From Bacteroides sedimenti (GTDB lineage: Bacteria; Bacteroidota; Bacteroidia; Bacteroidales; Bacteroidaceae), in contig NZ_AP028055.1 of the NCBI RefSeq assembly GCF_040365225.1, positions 1,054,001 to 1,118,000 of the forward strand: 64,000 nucleotides of DNA. The letters are read 5' to 3'. Each line of letters opens with the position of its first letter. Position 1 is the first letter of the stretch. The notes beneath the pieces were generated by a model, which saw only the letters and a list, made by a program, of their open reading frames with translations, was not told the DNA's origin and did no database searches. Made by a program: the position numbers and the translations under genes. This document shows, piece by piece, positions 17,798-26,778 of the stretch.

Positions 17798-19033
17798 TTA
17801 AAGCCTACCTTGCTCATCAAGGTAGGAGTCTTTGAACCCAAGGAAATAAAGAACCCCATCCAATCCGATTGTATTTATTGATTGCTTAGCCGTTTGTTTC
17901 ACTTTTGGTTTTGCATGATAAGCAATACCCAAACCGGCAATCCCTAACATAGGCAGGTCGTTTGCTCCATCGCCTACGGCAATGGTCTGTGCTATATCCA
18001 CATTCTCAACCTGTGCAATTAAACGAAGTAACTCTGCTTTTCGCTTTCCGTCTACTATATCTCCCACATAGTTGCCGGTTAGTTTGCCGTCGACAATTTC
18101 AAGCTCATTTGCATAAACGTAATCAATACCGTATTTTTGCTTGAGATAATTTCCAAAGTAAGTGAAACCACCCGAAAGAATAGCTATTTTATATCCGTAC
18201 CGTTTCAATACGACCATTAATCTATCAACCCCTTCTGTAATCGGAAGATTCTCAGCAATCTCTTTCATAACAGAAACATCCAGACCTTTTAATAGTGCTA
18301 CACGTTTACGAAAGCTCTCAATAAAGTCTATTTCACCTCGCATGGCACTTTCTGTAATAGCTTTTACCTCATCACCAACTCCGGCTCTGACGGCCAATTC
18401 ATCAATAACTTCAGTCTCTATCAATGTAGAGTCCATATCGAAGCAGATTAGACGGCGCATTCTACGATACATATTATCAAGTTGGAATGAATAATCCATA
18501 TTCAGTTCGCCTGAAAGTTTCAGTAACTGTGCCTGCATCTCTTCTTTATTTTTAGGATTTCCACGTACGGAAAGCTCAATACACGAACGAATGTTTGCCT
18601 TCTTCTCATCAAGCGGTATTCGTCCGGTTAATCTCTTTATAGCATCAATATTTAGTCCTTGGTCAGCAACGATACGTGTTACGGCTGATATTTGTGTTGC
18701 TGTGAGTTTCCTCCCCAGAAGAGTAAGAATGTACCTGTTTTTCCCCTGCATACCAACCCAATCTTCATACTCTTCTACAGAGATAGGATAAAAACGGATA
18801 GTAATGCCAAGAGAGGATGCTTTAAATAGGAGTTCCTTCATAATACTACCAGAATGTTGTTCCTTAGTCTTGAAAAGTATCCCTAAAGAGAGGGTATTGT
18901 GAATATCTGCTTGACCAATATCTAGAATGGTTACATCATATTTCGATAGAATCTCTGTAACAGAAGCGGTCAGACCTGGTCGATCCTCCCCGGTAATGCG
19001 AATAAGGATTAGTTCTGTTGCTGATTTAGTCAT
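17798..19033 (-). CDS. serB: Phosphoserine phosphatase with two ACT domains
   Basis: It catalyses the last step of serine biosynthesis, phosphoserine to serine. I set the start at 19033 (MTKSATELILI...). The upstream ATG at 19057 overlaps a TACTTTTG promoter box, which would leave no leader. An ACT domain opens the protein (RITGEDRPGLTASV) and a second ACT-like segment follows (YILTLLGRKLTATQ). The HAD phosphatase has the nucleophile motif DMDSTLIETE, then AILSGGFTYFG, and VGDGANDLPML for metal binding. The 411-residue two-ACT form is typical of Bacteroidota, and the ACT domains may sense serine. Confidence 0.95.
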   Translation of the reverse strand: MTKSATELILIRITGEDRPGLTASVTEILSKYDVTILDIGQADIHNTLSLGILFKTKEQHSGSIMKELLFKASSLGITIRFYPISVEEYEDWVGMQGKNRYILTLLGRKLTATQISAVTRIVADQGLNIDAIKRLTGRIPLDEKKANIRSCIELSVRGNPKNKEEMQAQLLKLSGELNMDYSFQLDNMYRRMRRLICFDMDSTLIETEVIDELAVRAGVGDEVKAITESAMRGEIDFIESFRKRVALLKGLDVSVMKEIAENLPITEGVDRLMVVLKRYGYKIAILSGGFTYFGNYLKQKYGIDYVYANELEIVDGKLTGNYVGDIVDGKRKAELLRLIAQVENVDIAQTIAVGDGANDLPMLGIAGLGIAYHAKPKVKQTAKQSINTIGLDGVLYFLGFKDSYLDEQGRL

Positions 19034-19054
19034 ATTTCCTGTTTGTTTTTGCTG

Positions 19055-19062
19055 CAAAAGTA
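19055..19062 (-). promoter_or_regulatory. -7 box of the serB promoter
   Basis: TACTTTTG on the minus strand fits TAnnTTTG and lies 21 nt before the chosen serB start. Its position argues against the upstream ATG at 19057. Confidence 0.5.
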
Positions 19063-19123
19063 GTCAATTTTTGTAGGTTTTATCATAAAAAATCTGAAAA
19101 TTAGTGCTTTAATTACTCGTTGA

Positions 19124-19156
19124 TTTGGATATTTGAATAACATTTGTATATCTTTG
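19124..19156 (+). promoter_or_regulatory. Promoter of the thioredoxin-like gene
   Basis: TTTG (19124-19127), a 21-bp spacer and TATCTTTG (19149-19156) match both Bacteroides promoter boxes. The transcript would have a leader of about 125 nt before the ATG at 19290. Confidence 0.7.
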
Positions 19157-19289
19157 CGTTAAGTCTCTAAAATTAATGTTTTGATTATCAATTGATTTAG
19201 GTGAAATCAAGTGACAAAACAAGATAATGTTCCGGGTAGAAACTACTGTTGAGTGCAGTCCCGGATAGTATTAACTAAAACCGAATTAC

Positions 19290-19784
19290 ATGAGGTATGT
19301 AAAATGGCTTTTTGTTGTATTATTAATCACTTCCTTAACTTCTTTTGTTGGAAAAGACAAACCCACTGGCGGTTTGAACATTGGAGATGTAGCTCCTGCT
19401 ATTAAATTCAGGACTACTCTCAACAATCAGCTACTTAACTTGAAAGACCTGAAAAAAAAGTATGTACTTGTAAACTTCTGGGCTACTTATGACGCAAAAT
19501 CGCGCATGACAAATGTTAGCCTGAATAATGCAATCAGGAAAACTTTCAATAAAGTAAATTTTGTTTCGATATCGTTTGATGAATATCAGTCGATTTTTAA
19601 AGAAACAGTGCGAAAAGATCGGATAGTTGCCCCTATCTGCTATGCAGAAACAAAAGGTGAGTCTTCAAGATTGTACAAAGAATACAGTTTAGATCGAGGA
19701 TTCGGTAACTATTTATTAGATGAAAATGGTGTAATCATTGCCAAAGACATCTCTGCGTCTCAACTCCCTTCTTTCATAAATTAA
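19290..19784 (+). CDS. Thioredoxin-fold (AhpC/TSA-like) protein lacking CxxC
   Basis: This 164-residue protein has an N-terminal hydrophobic signal or anchor (VKWLFVVLLITSLTSFVG), so it probably works in the periplasm. The thioredoxin-fold markers GDVAPAIKF, NLKDLKKKYVLVNFWATY and a C-terminal LLDENGVIIAKD strand are clear. Where thioredoxins carry WCGPC the sequence is YDAKS, so both redox cysteines are absent and only one Cys (PICYAE) remains. A disulfide-exchange role is therefore unlikely; binding or a structural role is possible. It has its own promoter and a terminator at 19828-19868. Confidence 0.8.
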   Translation: MRYVKWLFVVLLITSLTSFVGKDKPTGGLNIGDVAPAIKFRTTLNNQLLNLKDLKKKYVLVNFWATYDAKSRMTNVSLNNAIRKTFNKVNFVSISFDEYQSIFKETVRKDRIVAPICYAETKGESSRLYKEYSLDRGFGNYLLDENGVIIAKDISASQLPSFIN

Positions 19785-19827
19785 GAGAGTTGTTTTTTTA
19801 AGAGGAAAGAAATACAACAAAAAAACT

Positions 19828-19868
19828 GAAGTTCCACAATACTTGTCAGTCAAGTACCGTGGAACTTC
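19828..19868. terminator. Bidirectional terminator between convergent genes
   Basis: GAAGTTCCAC (19828-19837) pairs with GTGGAACTTC (19859-19868). It is preceded by an A run and followed by TTTCATTTT, so it can terminate both the thioredoxin-like gene and the leftward lon operon. Confidence 0.7.
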
Positions 19869-19905
19869 TTTCATTTTAGACTCTTATCTTGATTACCTGC
19901 TAAAT

Positions 19906-21000
19906 TTATTTGGGAGCATTTCTATAAAGGACGATGGCAATTATTGTAAATACAATATTAGGAATCCATACAGCAACAATAGGAGGCACATTCCCATTGA
20001 CTGCAAATGTGGAAGATACAGTCTGGAACATGATATAAGAGAAGCTTAAAGCTAATCCTAATCCTAAATGTAATCCCATACCACCTTTAATTCTTCGCGA
20101 AGAAAGCGCAACCCCGATTGTGGTTAGAATGAACGAAGCAAAAGACATAGCTATTCGCCGTTCATATTCTATCTCAAAGACCTTAATATTGGCAAATCCC
20201 CTTTGTTTTTGCTTATCAATATATTCCTTTAATTTAGGACTCGTCATCGTTTCTTGCTGATTCTTCATAATCAGGAAGTCGGATGGCTCCATCATAATTG
20301 TGGTATCTTTCTGTGTGCCGGTATAAAGCTTCTCCCTTAATCCATGCAGTTCTCTTATCATATAGTCATGAATAGTCCATTTATTGACTGAAGTAGAATC
20401 ATAGGTGATGGATTGAGCTGTAAGATGTGATACCAATTTCTTTTTATCGAATTTATCCAAAGAAAAACGATATCCGGTTTTATTGAAATCCTGATAACGC
20501 TCAATATAAGCGATAACACCGCTATCAACTTCTAATTGCACATTTCGGACATAATCCTGCTTCTTCTTCTTGATATATTTATCTTCGAAATTAAGCTTTA
20601 CAATGTTGCCTTTAGGGATTATATAAGAGCCCAGGCCATAGGTCATTATCGATATAATTGCTGCAGAAACCATGTAGGGTCGCAACATTCGTTTAAAACT
20701 CATTCCCCCAGCAAACATAGCAATGATTTCAGAATTTTCTGCCAGTTTGGAAGTAAAGAAGATTACAGCAATAAAGACAAAGAGCGGGCTGAATAGATTG
20801 GCAAAGTAGGGGATAAAGTTCATATAATATTCGAAAACAATAGCTTTTAATGGTGCTTCATTTTCCATGAACTTATCCATCTTCTCGTTGATATCAAACA
20901 CTACGGCAATAGAAATGATAAGACCTATTGCAAAGACATAAGTCCCCAGGAATTTCCTGATAATATACCAATCTAACCTTTTTAGAATCTTATTACTCAT
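19906..21000 (-). CDS. LptF/LptG-family (YjgP/YjgQ) lipopolysaccharide export permease
   Basis: This is an inner-membrane permease subunit of the Lpt machinery that extracts lipopolysaccharide from the inner membrane. I choose the start at 21000 (MSNKILKRLDWYIIRKFLGTY), the family's usual opening. The longer frame from 21036 would overlap tgt. There are three N-terminal and three C-terminal membrane spans with a large periplasmic beta-jellyroll between them (about 130-280). The phrase ENSEIIAMFAGGMSFKRMLRP near residue 85-105 is the conserved coupling region. It is last in the lon-tgt-lpt operon. Whether it is the F or G paralogue is not resolved. Confidence 0.92.
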   Translation of the reverse strand: MSNKILKRLDWYIIRKFLGTYVFAIGLIISIAVVFDINEKMDKFMENEAPLKAIVFEYYMNFIPYFANLFSPLFVFIAVIFFTSKLAENSEIIAMFAGGMSFKRMLRPYMVSAAIISIMTYGLGSYIIPKGNIVKLNFEDKYIKKKKQDYVRNVQLEVDSGVIAYIERYQDFNKTGYRFSLDKFDKKKLVSHLTAQSITYDSTSVNKWTIHDYMIRELHGLREKLYTGTQKDTTIMMEPSDFLIMKNQQETMTSPKLKEYIDKQKQRGFANIKVFEIEYERRIAMSFASFILTTIGVALSSRRIKGGMGLHLGLGLALSFSYIMFQTVSSTFAVNGNVPPIVAVWIPNIVFTIIAIVLYRNAPK

Positions 21001-21010
21001 CCTGTCTTTA

Positions 21011-22141
21011 TTATAATCTTGTCGAAACCCGATCAACCATCATTGGTTTCCAGGTTGAAAAGTCACCTGCTATTATGTGCTTTCGTGCTTCACCCACAAG
21101 CCATAAATAAAATGCTAGGTTATGTATAGAGGCTATTTGTAGTGCCAACAATTCTTTTGAATGGAAAAGATGTCGTAAATAAGCTTTTGAATAGAGGATA
21201 TCAACATATGAGGCACCATTAGCTTCAATAGGAGAGAAGTCTTTTTCCCATTTCTTATTGCGCATATTAATGATTCCGTCTTTAGTAAACAGCATCCCGT
21301 TTCTACCGTTACGCGTTGGCATTACACAATCAAACATATCCACGCCTCGTTCTATTCCTTCCAAGATGTTTACCGGTGTTCCAACACCCATCAAATAACG
21401 TGGCTTGTCTTTAGGGAGAATTTCATTAACCAGCTCTACCATCTCATACATTTTTTCTACTGGTTCACCTACTGCAAGTCCTCCAATTGCATTTCCATCA
21501 CATTCTTTAGAAGCCACGAATTCTGCAGATTGTCTGCGTAGATCAGGATAAACGCATCCCTGAACAATCGGGAACAGAGACTGACTGTAGCCATATTTGG
21601 GTTCAGTTGAATTAAAACGCTTAATGCAACGATCCAGCCAGCGATGAGTAAGCCCAAGAGACTTTTTGGCATAAGCATAATCAGAATCCCCCGGAGGACA
21701 TTCATCAAATGCCATCATGATATCTGCCCCGATAGAACGTTCTATATCCATTACCTTCTCTGGGGTAAAAACATGTTTGCTTCCGTCAATATGAGAACGG
21801 AATTCAGCACCTTCTTCTCGTAATTTTCTGATTCCAGATAGAGAAAAGACCTGAAAACCTCCACTATCGGTAAGAATTGGTTTATCGAAACTGTTGAATT
21901 TGTGCAGTCCACCCGCCTTTTCGAGTACATCAAGTCCGGGACGTAAATAAAGATGATACGTATTTCCCAGAATTATTTGTGCTTTAATATCTTGCAACAA
22001 TTCTGTTTGATGCACCGCCTTCACGGAACCAGCTGTTCCTACCGGCATAAAAATCGGAGTCTCTATCTGCCCGTGATCAGTTGTAATTAACCCTGCCCGC
22101 GCATTGGTTTTAGAATCCGTATATTGTAATTCAAATTTCAT
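21011..22141 (-). CDS. tgt: Queuine tRNA-guanosine(34) transglycosylase without the canonical zinc cysteines
   Basis: It exchanges guanine-34 for preQ1 in tRNA-Asp, -Asn, -His and -Tyr. Family motifs are clear: DSGGFQVFSL (first catalytic Asp), GGLAVGE (base recognition) and MFDCVMPTRNGRNG (nucleophile Asp). The zinc site of the usual enzyme is CxCxxC plus a later His. Here the stretch is EANGASYVD (residues 306-314), with no Cys, followed by the normal YSKAYLRHL and IHNL. The start overlaps the lon stop by 4 nt. The queuosine-precursor genes queD and queE lie 7 kb away in the same window. Confidence 0.95.
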   Translation of the reverse strand: MKFELQYTDSKTNARAGLITTDHGQIETPIFMPVGTAGSVKAVHQTELLQDIKAQIILGNTYHLYLRPGLDVLEKAGGLHKFNSFDKPILTDSGGFQVFSLSGIRKLREEGAEFRSHIDGSKHVFTPEKVMDIERSIGADIMMAFDECPPGDSDYAYAKKSLGLTHRWLDRCIKRFNSTEPKYGYSQSLFPIVQGCVYPDLRRQSAEFVASKECDGNAIGGLAVGEPVEKMYEMVELVNEILPKDKPRYLMGVGTPVNILEGIERGVDMFDCVMPTRNGRNGMLFTKDGIINMRNKKWEKDFSPIEANGASYVDILYSKAYLRHLFHSKELLALQIASIHNLAFYLWLVGEARKHIIAGDFSTWKPMMVDRVSTRL

Positions 22142-24627
22142 TTATTCTGTGGTTTCATTGAGAAATCAATCGCATCAGTCACTTTCTCGTCAGTTAAAGC
22201 CAAGGTAAATACCTCTTTAATATCACTTACATAGTGGAATGTCAGGCCTTTCAGATAAACTTCCTGAATTTCGTCAATGTTCTTTTTGTTTTCCTCACTT
22301 AAAATTATCTCCTTAATGCCTGCACGTTTTGCTGCAAGTATCTTTTCTTTGATACCACCAACAGGAAGAACTTTACCTCTTAATGTAATTTCTCCGGTCA
22401 TAGCCAGATTCTTCTTTACTTTTCTTTGAGTGAGAGCAGAAGCCAGTGATGTAGCCATTGTGATACCAGCTGATGGTCCGTCTTTCGGAATCGCTCCTTC
22501 GGGAACATGTATGTGTACATTCCAATTGTCAAAGATTTCTTCATCAATTGCAAGAACCGATGCGTGTGCACGAATATATTCCAGTGCCAGCATAGCCGAC
22601 TCTTTCATTACATCACCCAGATTTCCTGTCAGGGTAAGCTTGCCAGCTTTACCTTTGCTCAAGCTTGTTTCAACGAATAAAATCTCACCGCCAACGGCAG
22701 TCCATGCAAGTCCGGTTACCACACCTGCGTATTCATTGCCTTGATACTTATCTTTAGAATATTCAGGAGCACCCAGAAAATCGTATAAATCAGCAGGTTT
22801 AATCTCTTTCTTCAGGAAATAACCATCCGTAGCAAACTGACGTGCTGACTTTCTAAGAATCTTTCCAATTTTCTTTTCAAGTTCACGAACACCGCTTTCA
22901 CGGGTGTATGATTCAATAATGACCTCAAGAGTCTCTTTTGGAATTTTAATATCTGTTTTTGATATGCCAGTGGCTTCCATCTCTTTAGGGACAAGATGTC
23001 TTCGTGCAATTTCAATTTTCTCTTCAGTAATATATCCACTTACCTCAATCAGTTCCATACGATCCAGCAGTGGCTGAGGAATTGTATTCAGATTATTGGC
23101 TGTTGCGATAAACATAACTTTGGATAAGTCATAATCCACATCCAGATAGTTATCGTGGAAAGCGTTATTCTGTTCCGGATCAAGCACTTCAAGCAGAGCA
23201 GAAGATGGGTCTCCCTGACGATCTGCAGTAACCTTATCAATTTCGTCCAGAATGAAAACAGGATTAGATGACCCGGCTTTGATAAGTCCTTTAACTATCC
23301 GGCCTGGCATTGCACCAATATAAGTCTTCCGATGACCACGAATTTCAGCTTCATCATGTATACCTCCTAATGACATGCGGATATATTTTCGTTTCAAAGC
23401 GGCAGCAATCGATTTACCTAAAGAGGTTTTACCGACTCCCGGAGGGCCGTAAAGACAAATAATAGGTGATTTTAAATCTCCTTTCAGTTTTAAAACTGCT
23501 AAATGTTCAAGAATACGTTCTTTCACCTTCTCAAGACCATAATGATCTTTATTCAAGGTTTTCTCAGCATTCTTTAGATTAAAGTTATCTGTTGTGTATA
23601 CTTTCCATGGTAAACTAAGCATTGTTTGCAGATAATTCAACTGAACGCTATAATCAGGAGATTGCGGGTGAGTACGTTCAAGTTTGGCTAATTCCTTTGC
23701 GAATATCTCGCCAACCTCATCAGGCCACTTCATATTTGCCCCTCTTTGACGAAGTTCTTCCACTTCTTGATCTTGCCCGGCTCCTAACTCATCCTGTATA
23801 GTCTTTATCTGTTGCTGTAGGAAATATTCTCTTTGCTGTTGATCGATATCTTCACGAGCTCGCATCTGGATGGATGCTTTAATATCGGCGAGCTGTACTT
23901 CTCTGTTTAAGATTTCCAAAAGATGATATGCTCTGTCTTGTAATGAATCAAACAGCAGTAAATTCATCTTTTCGTCCTTCTTTAAGGGCAGATTAGTGCA
24001 AATAAAATTAATCAGAAACATCTTATTGCTAATATTTTTAATAGCAAATGCAGAATCCTGATGCAATGTATCGGACGATTTAATATATCTGATTGTTAAA
24101 TCCTTGCAAGCGTCAACTAAAGCATCAAATTCTTTATTGTCTTTTGCTGGCATCAGATCGTCAATCAACTTAACTTTTCCAAGCAAGTACGGATATGTTT
24201 CAGTCAGAGATTCCAATTCAAGCCGTTTCATTCCCTGAAGAATCACGGTTGTCGACTGATCTGGCATTTCCAGAATACGAACTATTTTGGCTATTGTGCC
24301 TACTGTGTGAAGGTCTTCAAAATCCGGACTTTCTGTTTCAGCAGCTTTCTGGCATACAACAGCAATATAGGCGTTGTTTTTATATGCGTCATTTACAAGT
24401 TTCAGAGAAGATTTTCTTCCTACAGAAATTGGCAATACAACACCAGGAAATAAAACCATATTGCGTAAAGGCAAGACAGGAAGGCTGTCATCCACTTTTA
24501 TATCAAACATCTGTTCCTCATTACCTTCAAAATCAGCGATGAATGAGAATCCATTATCATTTGAGTCTTCCATTTCTCTTGAGTATTTTTTTCTTATCAT
24601 TTTACTTGTTATTGTGGGTTGTGTCAT
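22138..24627 (-). CDS. lon: ATP-dependent Lon protease
   Basis: This is a cytosolic AAA+ serine protease that degrades misfolded and regulatory proteins. Its parts are an N-terminal LON substrate-binding domain (LPVLPLRNMVLFPGVVLP, about 48-250) and an AAA+ module with GPPGVGKTSL and FILDEIDKV. A C-terminal protease follows with the Ser-Lys dyad (PKDGPSAG and GGIKEKILAAKRAG). The length of 829 is normal. A TACCTTTG box lies 20 nt before the start. It heads the operon with tgt and the Lpt permease. Confidence 0.97.
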   Translation of the reverse strand: MTQPTITSKMIRKKYSREMEDSNDNGFSFIADFEGNEEQMFDIKVDDSLPVLPLRNMVLFPGVVLPISVGRKSSLKLVNDAYKNNAYIAVVCQKAAETESPDFEDLHTVGTIAKIVRILEMPDQSTTVILQGMKRLELESLTETYPYLLGKVKLIDDLMPAKDNKEFDALVDACKDLTIRYIKSSDTLHQDSAFAIKNISNKMFLINFICTNLPLKKDEKMNLLLFDSLQDRAYHLLEILNREVQLADIKASIQMRAREDIDQQQREYFLQQQIKTIQDELGAGQDQEVEELRQRGANMKWPDEVGEIFAKELAKLERTHPQSPDYSVQLNYLQTMLSLPWKVYTTDNFNLKNAEKTLNKDHYGLEKVKERILEHLAVLKLKGDLKSPIICLYGPPGVGKTSLGKSIAAALKRKYIRMSLGGIHDEAEIRGHRKTYIGAMPGRIVKGLIKAGSSNPVFILDEIDKVTADRQGDPSSALLEVLDPEQNNAFHDNYLDVDYDLSKVMFIATANNLNTIPQPLLDRMELIEVSGYITEEKIEIARRHLVPKEMEATGISKTDIKIPKETLEVIIESYTRESGVRELEKKIGKILRKSARQFATDGYFLKKEIKPADLYDFLGAPEYSKDKYQGNEYAGVVTGLAWTAVGGEILFVETSLSKGKAGKLTLTGNLGDVMKESAMLALEYIRAHASVLAIDEEIFDNWNVHIHVPEGAIPKDGPSAGITMATSLASALTQRKVKKNLAMTGEITLRGKVLPVGGIKEKILAAKRAGIKEIILSEENKKNIDEIQEVYLKGLTFHYVSDIKEVFTLALTDEKVTDAIDFSMKPQNK

Positions 24628-24647
24628 AAGACCGTTAAAACCGAGTG

Positions 24648-24655
24648 CAAAGGTA
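24648..24655 (-). promoter_or_regulatory. -7 box of the lon promoter
   Basis: TACCTTTG on the minus strand, about 20 nt upstream of the lon ATG, fits TAnnTTTG. No -33 box is obvious. Confidence 0.45.
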
Positions 24656-24751
24656 ATCTATTCTTTATTAAAAATAAAGCTCCCATGAAAGAAAAGAACA
24701 GTTTAAACGCTAATTAATATTCTAAATAAAGCAAAAACGATTTAAAATATT

Positions 24752-24759
24752 TATTTTTG
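24752..24759 (+). promoter_or_regulatory. -7 box of the trmN6 promoter
   Basis: TATTTTTG lies 11 nt before the trmN6 ATG and fits TAnnTTTG. The implied leader is nearly absent, and no -33 box is clear. Confidence 0.4.
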
Positions 24760-24770
24760 CAAGATTTTAA

Positions 24771-25487
24771 ATGTTTCCAATGCCCAATTCATATTTTCAA
24801 TTTAAACAATTTACTGTATGGCATGATAAATGTGCCATGAAAGTCGGAACCGATGGCGTCTTATTAGGCGCATGGACTGACGTGTCAGATGCAACTTCAG
24901 TTTTAGATATTGGAACAGGTACAGGTTTAGTTGCATTAATGATTGCCCAACGTTGCTCGGCCGAGATTATAGCTATTGAGATTGATGAAAATGCAGCTGG
25001 ACAAGCAGTAGAAAATGTAAAGCGTACTCCGTGGAATAATCGCATAAGTGTTGAAAATAAAGACTTTAAAGATTTTAATTATTCAGAACAATTTGATAGA
25101 ATAGTGTCCAATCCGCCCTATTTTACAGATTCTCTCTTGTCGCCCAATGAAAAAAGGACAATGGCTCGTCACACAAATGAACTCACATTTACTGAATTGA
25201 TTGAAGGTGCTGCCAAACTTCTTGCTCCAGATGGTGAATTTTCATTGATTATTCCCAATGATGCACTATTTAAAATAACTGAAATTGCATCCAGAGTCGG
25301 ATTGTATCCCGTCAGACAAACAAATGTTATTCCAAAGCCAGGAAGTCCTCCCAAACGGGCATTAATATCGTTTTCATTCAATAAAAATAAGAATCTGGAA
25401 ACTGAAGAACTGGTGGTAGAATTAGCTCGTCATCAGTACAGTCCTGAATATATCTCTCTGACGAAAGAATTCTATTTAAAAATGTAA
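24771..25487 (+). CDS. trmN6: tRNA1(Val) (adenine(37)-N6)-methyltransferase
   Basis: This 238-residue class I SAM-dependent methyltransferase has the SAM loop VLDIGTGTGLVALMIAQ (about residues 43-60), EIDENAA, and the N6-adenine catalytic motif NPPYF. The opening FQFKQFTVWHDKCAMKVGTDGVLLG is characteristic of the YfiC/TrmN6 family, which methylates A37 of a tRNA-Val in E. coli. Substrate identity here is by family. A single gene, divergent from lon. Confidence 0.92.
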   Translation: MFPMPNSYFQFKQFTVWHDKCAMKVGTDGVLLGAWTDVSDATSVLDIGTGTGLVALMIAQRCSAEIIAIEIDENAAGQAVENVKRTPWNNRISVENKDFKDFNYSEQFDRIVSNPPYFTDSLLSPNEKRTMARHTNELTFTELIEGAAKLLAPDGEFSLIIPNDALFKITEIASRVGLYPVRQTNVIPKPGSPPKRALISFSFNKNKNLETEELVVELARHQYSPEYISLTKEFYLKM

Positions 25488-25517
25488 TTTATCTGAATGT
25501 TAATCTGGTTATTGCAT

Positions 25518-26555
25518 CTATTTTTTTGTTAATTTTCGAATAATCTCCTGTTTTTTCTCAAGTAACTGTTTGTTCATTAATGCAATATCTTCCAATAAGT
25601 TTTCTCCTCTAGGCACCAGTTTGCCAAAGTATTCGGATGCTTTCTGTAGCACATTCAATTCTTTATAATCGTTATTTGGAGTGATAACATGTAGACCTTT
25701 TTCAATAATTTCGACGTTTATTTCTTTATCCATTATTATAGGGTCTCCGTCAAAATGAACCACCCCCGAATTCGTTCTATGAATTTTAATCTTTTTACTT
25801 TTGAATGTTTTTATACGAGAATTCTGATCAAGAGTTTTATTGAATAGCTGAAATGCAAGTGATGGAACGTCTAAGACAGTAAAAGGCTCTAGTATAGTTA
25901 CATTCATTAGGCCATCTTCCAGCGAAGCTTGTGGGGCAATGTAAGCATTGTTTCCATATTGTGATGCATTACCGCAAGCGATTAAAAAAGCTTTGTAGTT
26001 TGTCTTTTCATCTTCACTTTCTACTTCGTAAGTTTCTGGCTTGTACTTAAGAGTTTCATGAAGTGTTTTTTCAAGATAAGTAAGAATTCCTCTTCTTCCT
26101 GCAGCAGCAAATTTCAGACTAACAAATGCATCAAAACCAACCCCGCAAGTACAAAAGAAAGGAATTTCATTAATTTTGCCATAATCAATGGCAGATATTA
26201 AACCTTGATTAATAATATCAATAGCCTTTCGGGAATCCATTGGAATGTGTAAATGACGTGCCAAGCCATTTCCCGATCCACATGGAATTATTCCCAGTGC
26301 AGTATCAGTATGAATTAAAGAACGTGCTATCTCATTGATAGTCCCATCTCCACCAATAGCAGTTACACAATACACCTTTTCTGAAGCGGCCTGCGCTGCA
26401 ATTTCAACTGCATGGCCGGCTCTCTCGGTATATTTGATTTCAATGTCATATTTATTTTTATCAATCCTCTCACTCAATTGATTCAATATGATTTTTTTAT
26501 TCTGGGTACCTGAGATTGGATTTACAATAAACAGAATTTTCTTCTTTTCATTCAT
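25518..26555 (-). CDS. Diacylglycerol/sphingosine-type lipid kinase (YegS/DgkB family)
   Basis: This 345-residue protein has the lipid-kinase catalytic domain: FIVNPISGTQNKK, then the nucleotide loop TAIGGDGTINEIARSL, and IPCGSGNGLARHL. The C-terminal region carries the second lobe (VVHFDGDPI). The final ~55 residues form a helical, charged extension ending in a coiled-coil-like KQLLEKKQEIIRK. Family members phosphorylate diacylglycerol, sphingoid bases or ceramide. It is divergent from serine palmitoyltransferase with a 223-nt shared promoter region, so a sphingolipid substrate is possible but inferred only. Confidence 0.88.
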   Translation of the reverse strand: MNEKKKILFIVNPISGTQNKKIILNQLSERIDKNKYDIEIKYTERAGHAVEIAAQAASEKVYCVTAIGGDGTINEIARSLIHTDTALGIIPCGSGNGLARHLHIPMDSRKAIDIINQGLISAIDYGKINEIPFFCTCGVGFDAFVSLKFAAAGRRGILTYLEKTLHETLKYKPETYEVESEDEKTNYKAFLIACGNASQYGNNAYIAPQASLEDGLMNVTILEPFTVLDVPSLAFQLFNKTLDQNSRIKTFKSKKIKIHRTNSGVVHFDGDPIIMDKEINVEIIEKGLHVITPNNDYKELNVLQKASEYFGKLVPRGENLLEDIALMNKQLLEKKQEIIRKLTKK

Positions 26556-26582
26556 ACGATCTTAGATAAAATATTCATACGA

Positions 26583-26590
26583 CAAATGTA
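26583..26590 (-). promoter_or_regulatory. -7 box of the lipid kinase promoter
   Basis: TACATTTG on the minus strand, 27 nt upstream of the kinase ATG, fits TAnnTTTG. Confidence 0.45.
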
Positions 26591-26685
26591 ATACATTTAT
26601 CTTAATAAGGGCATGCTTTTTGATTGCTTTTAATTCTGAGGTTACTTTTTTTTATATAAACTGAACTTTAAATCACATATTTTGC

Positions 26686-26693
26686 TATCTTTG
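26686..26693 (+). promoter_or_regulatory. -7 box of the spt promoter
   Basis: TATCTTTG is a perfect Bacteroides -7 box, giving a leader of about 80 nt before the spt ATG. The -33 region is not convincing. Confidence 0.55.
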
Positions 26694-26778
26694 CGGTCGA
26701 CTTTTTTCAGTTTGTAAGATAAAACACGAAATAAATTAATAATAATATTAATGTAGGAGAGACCTACAACGCTTTATT

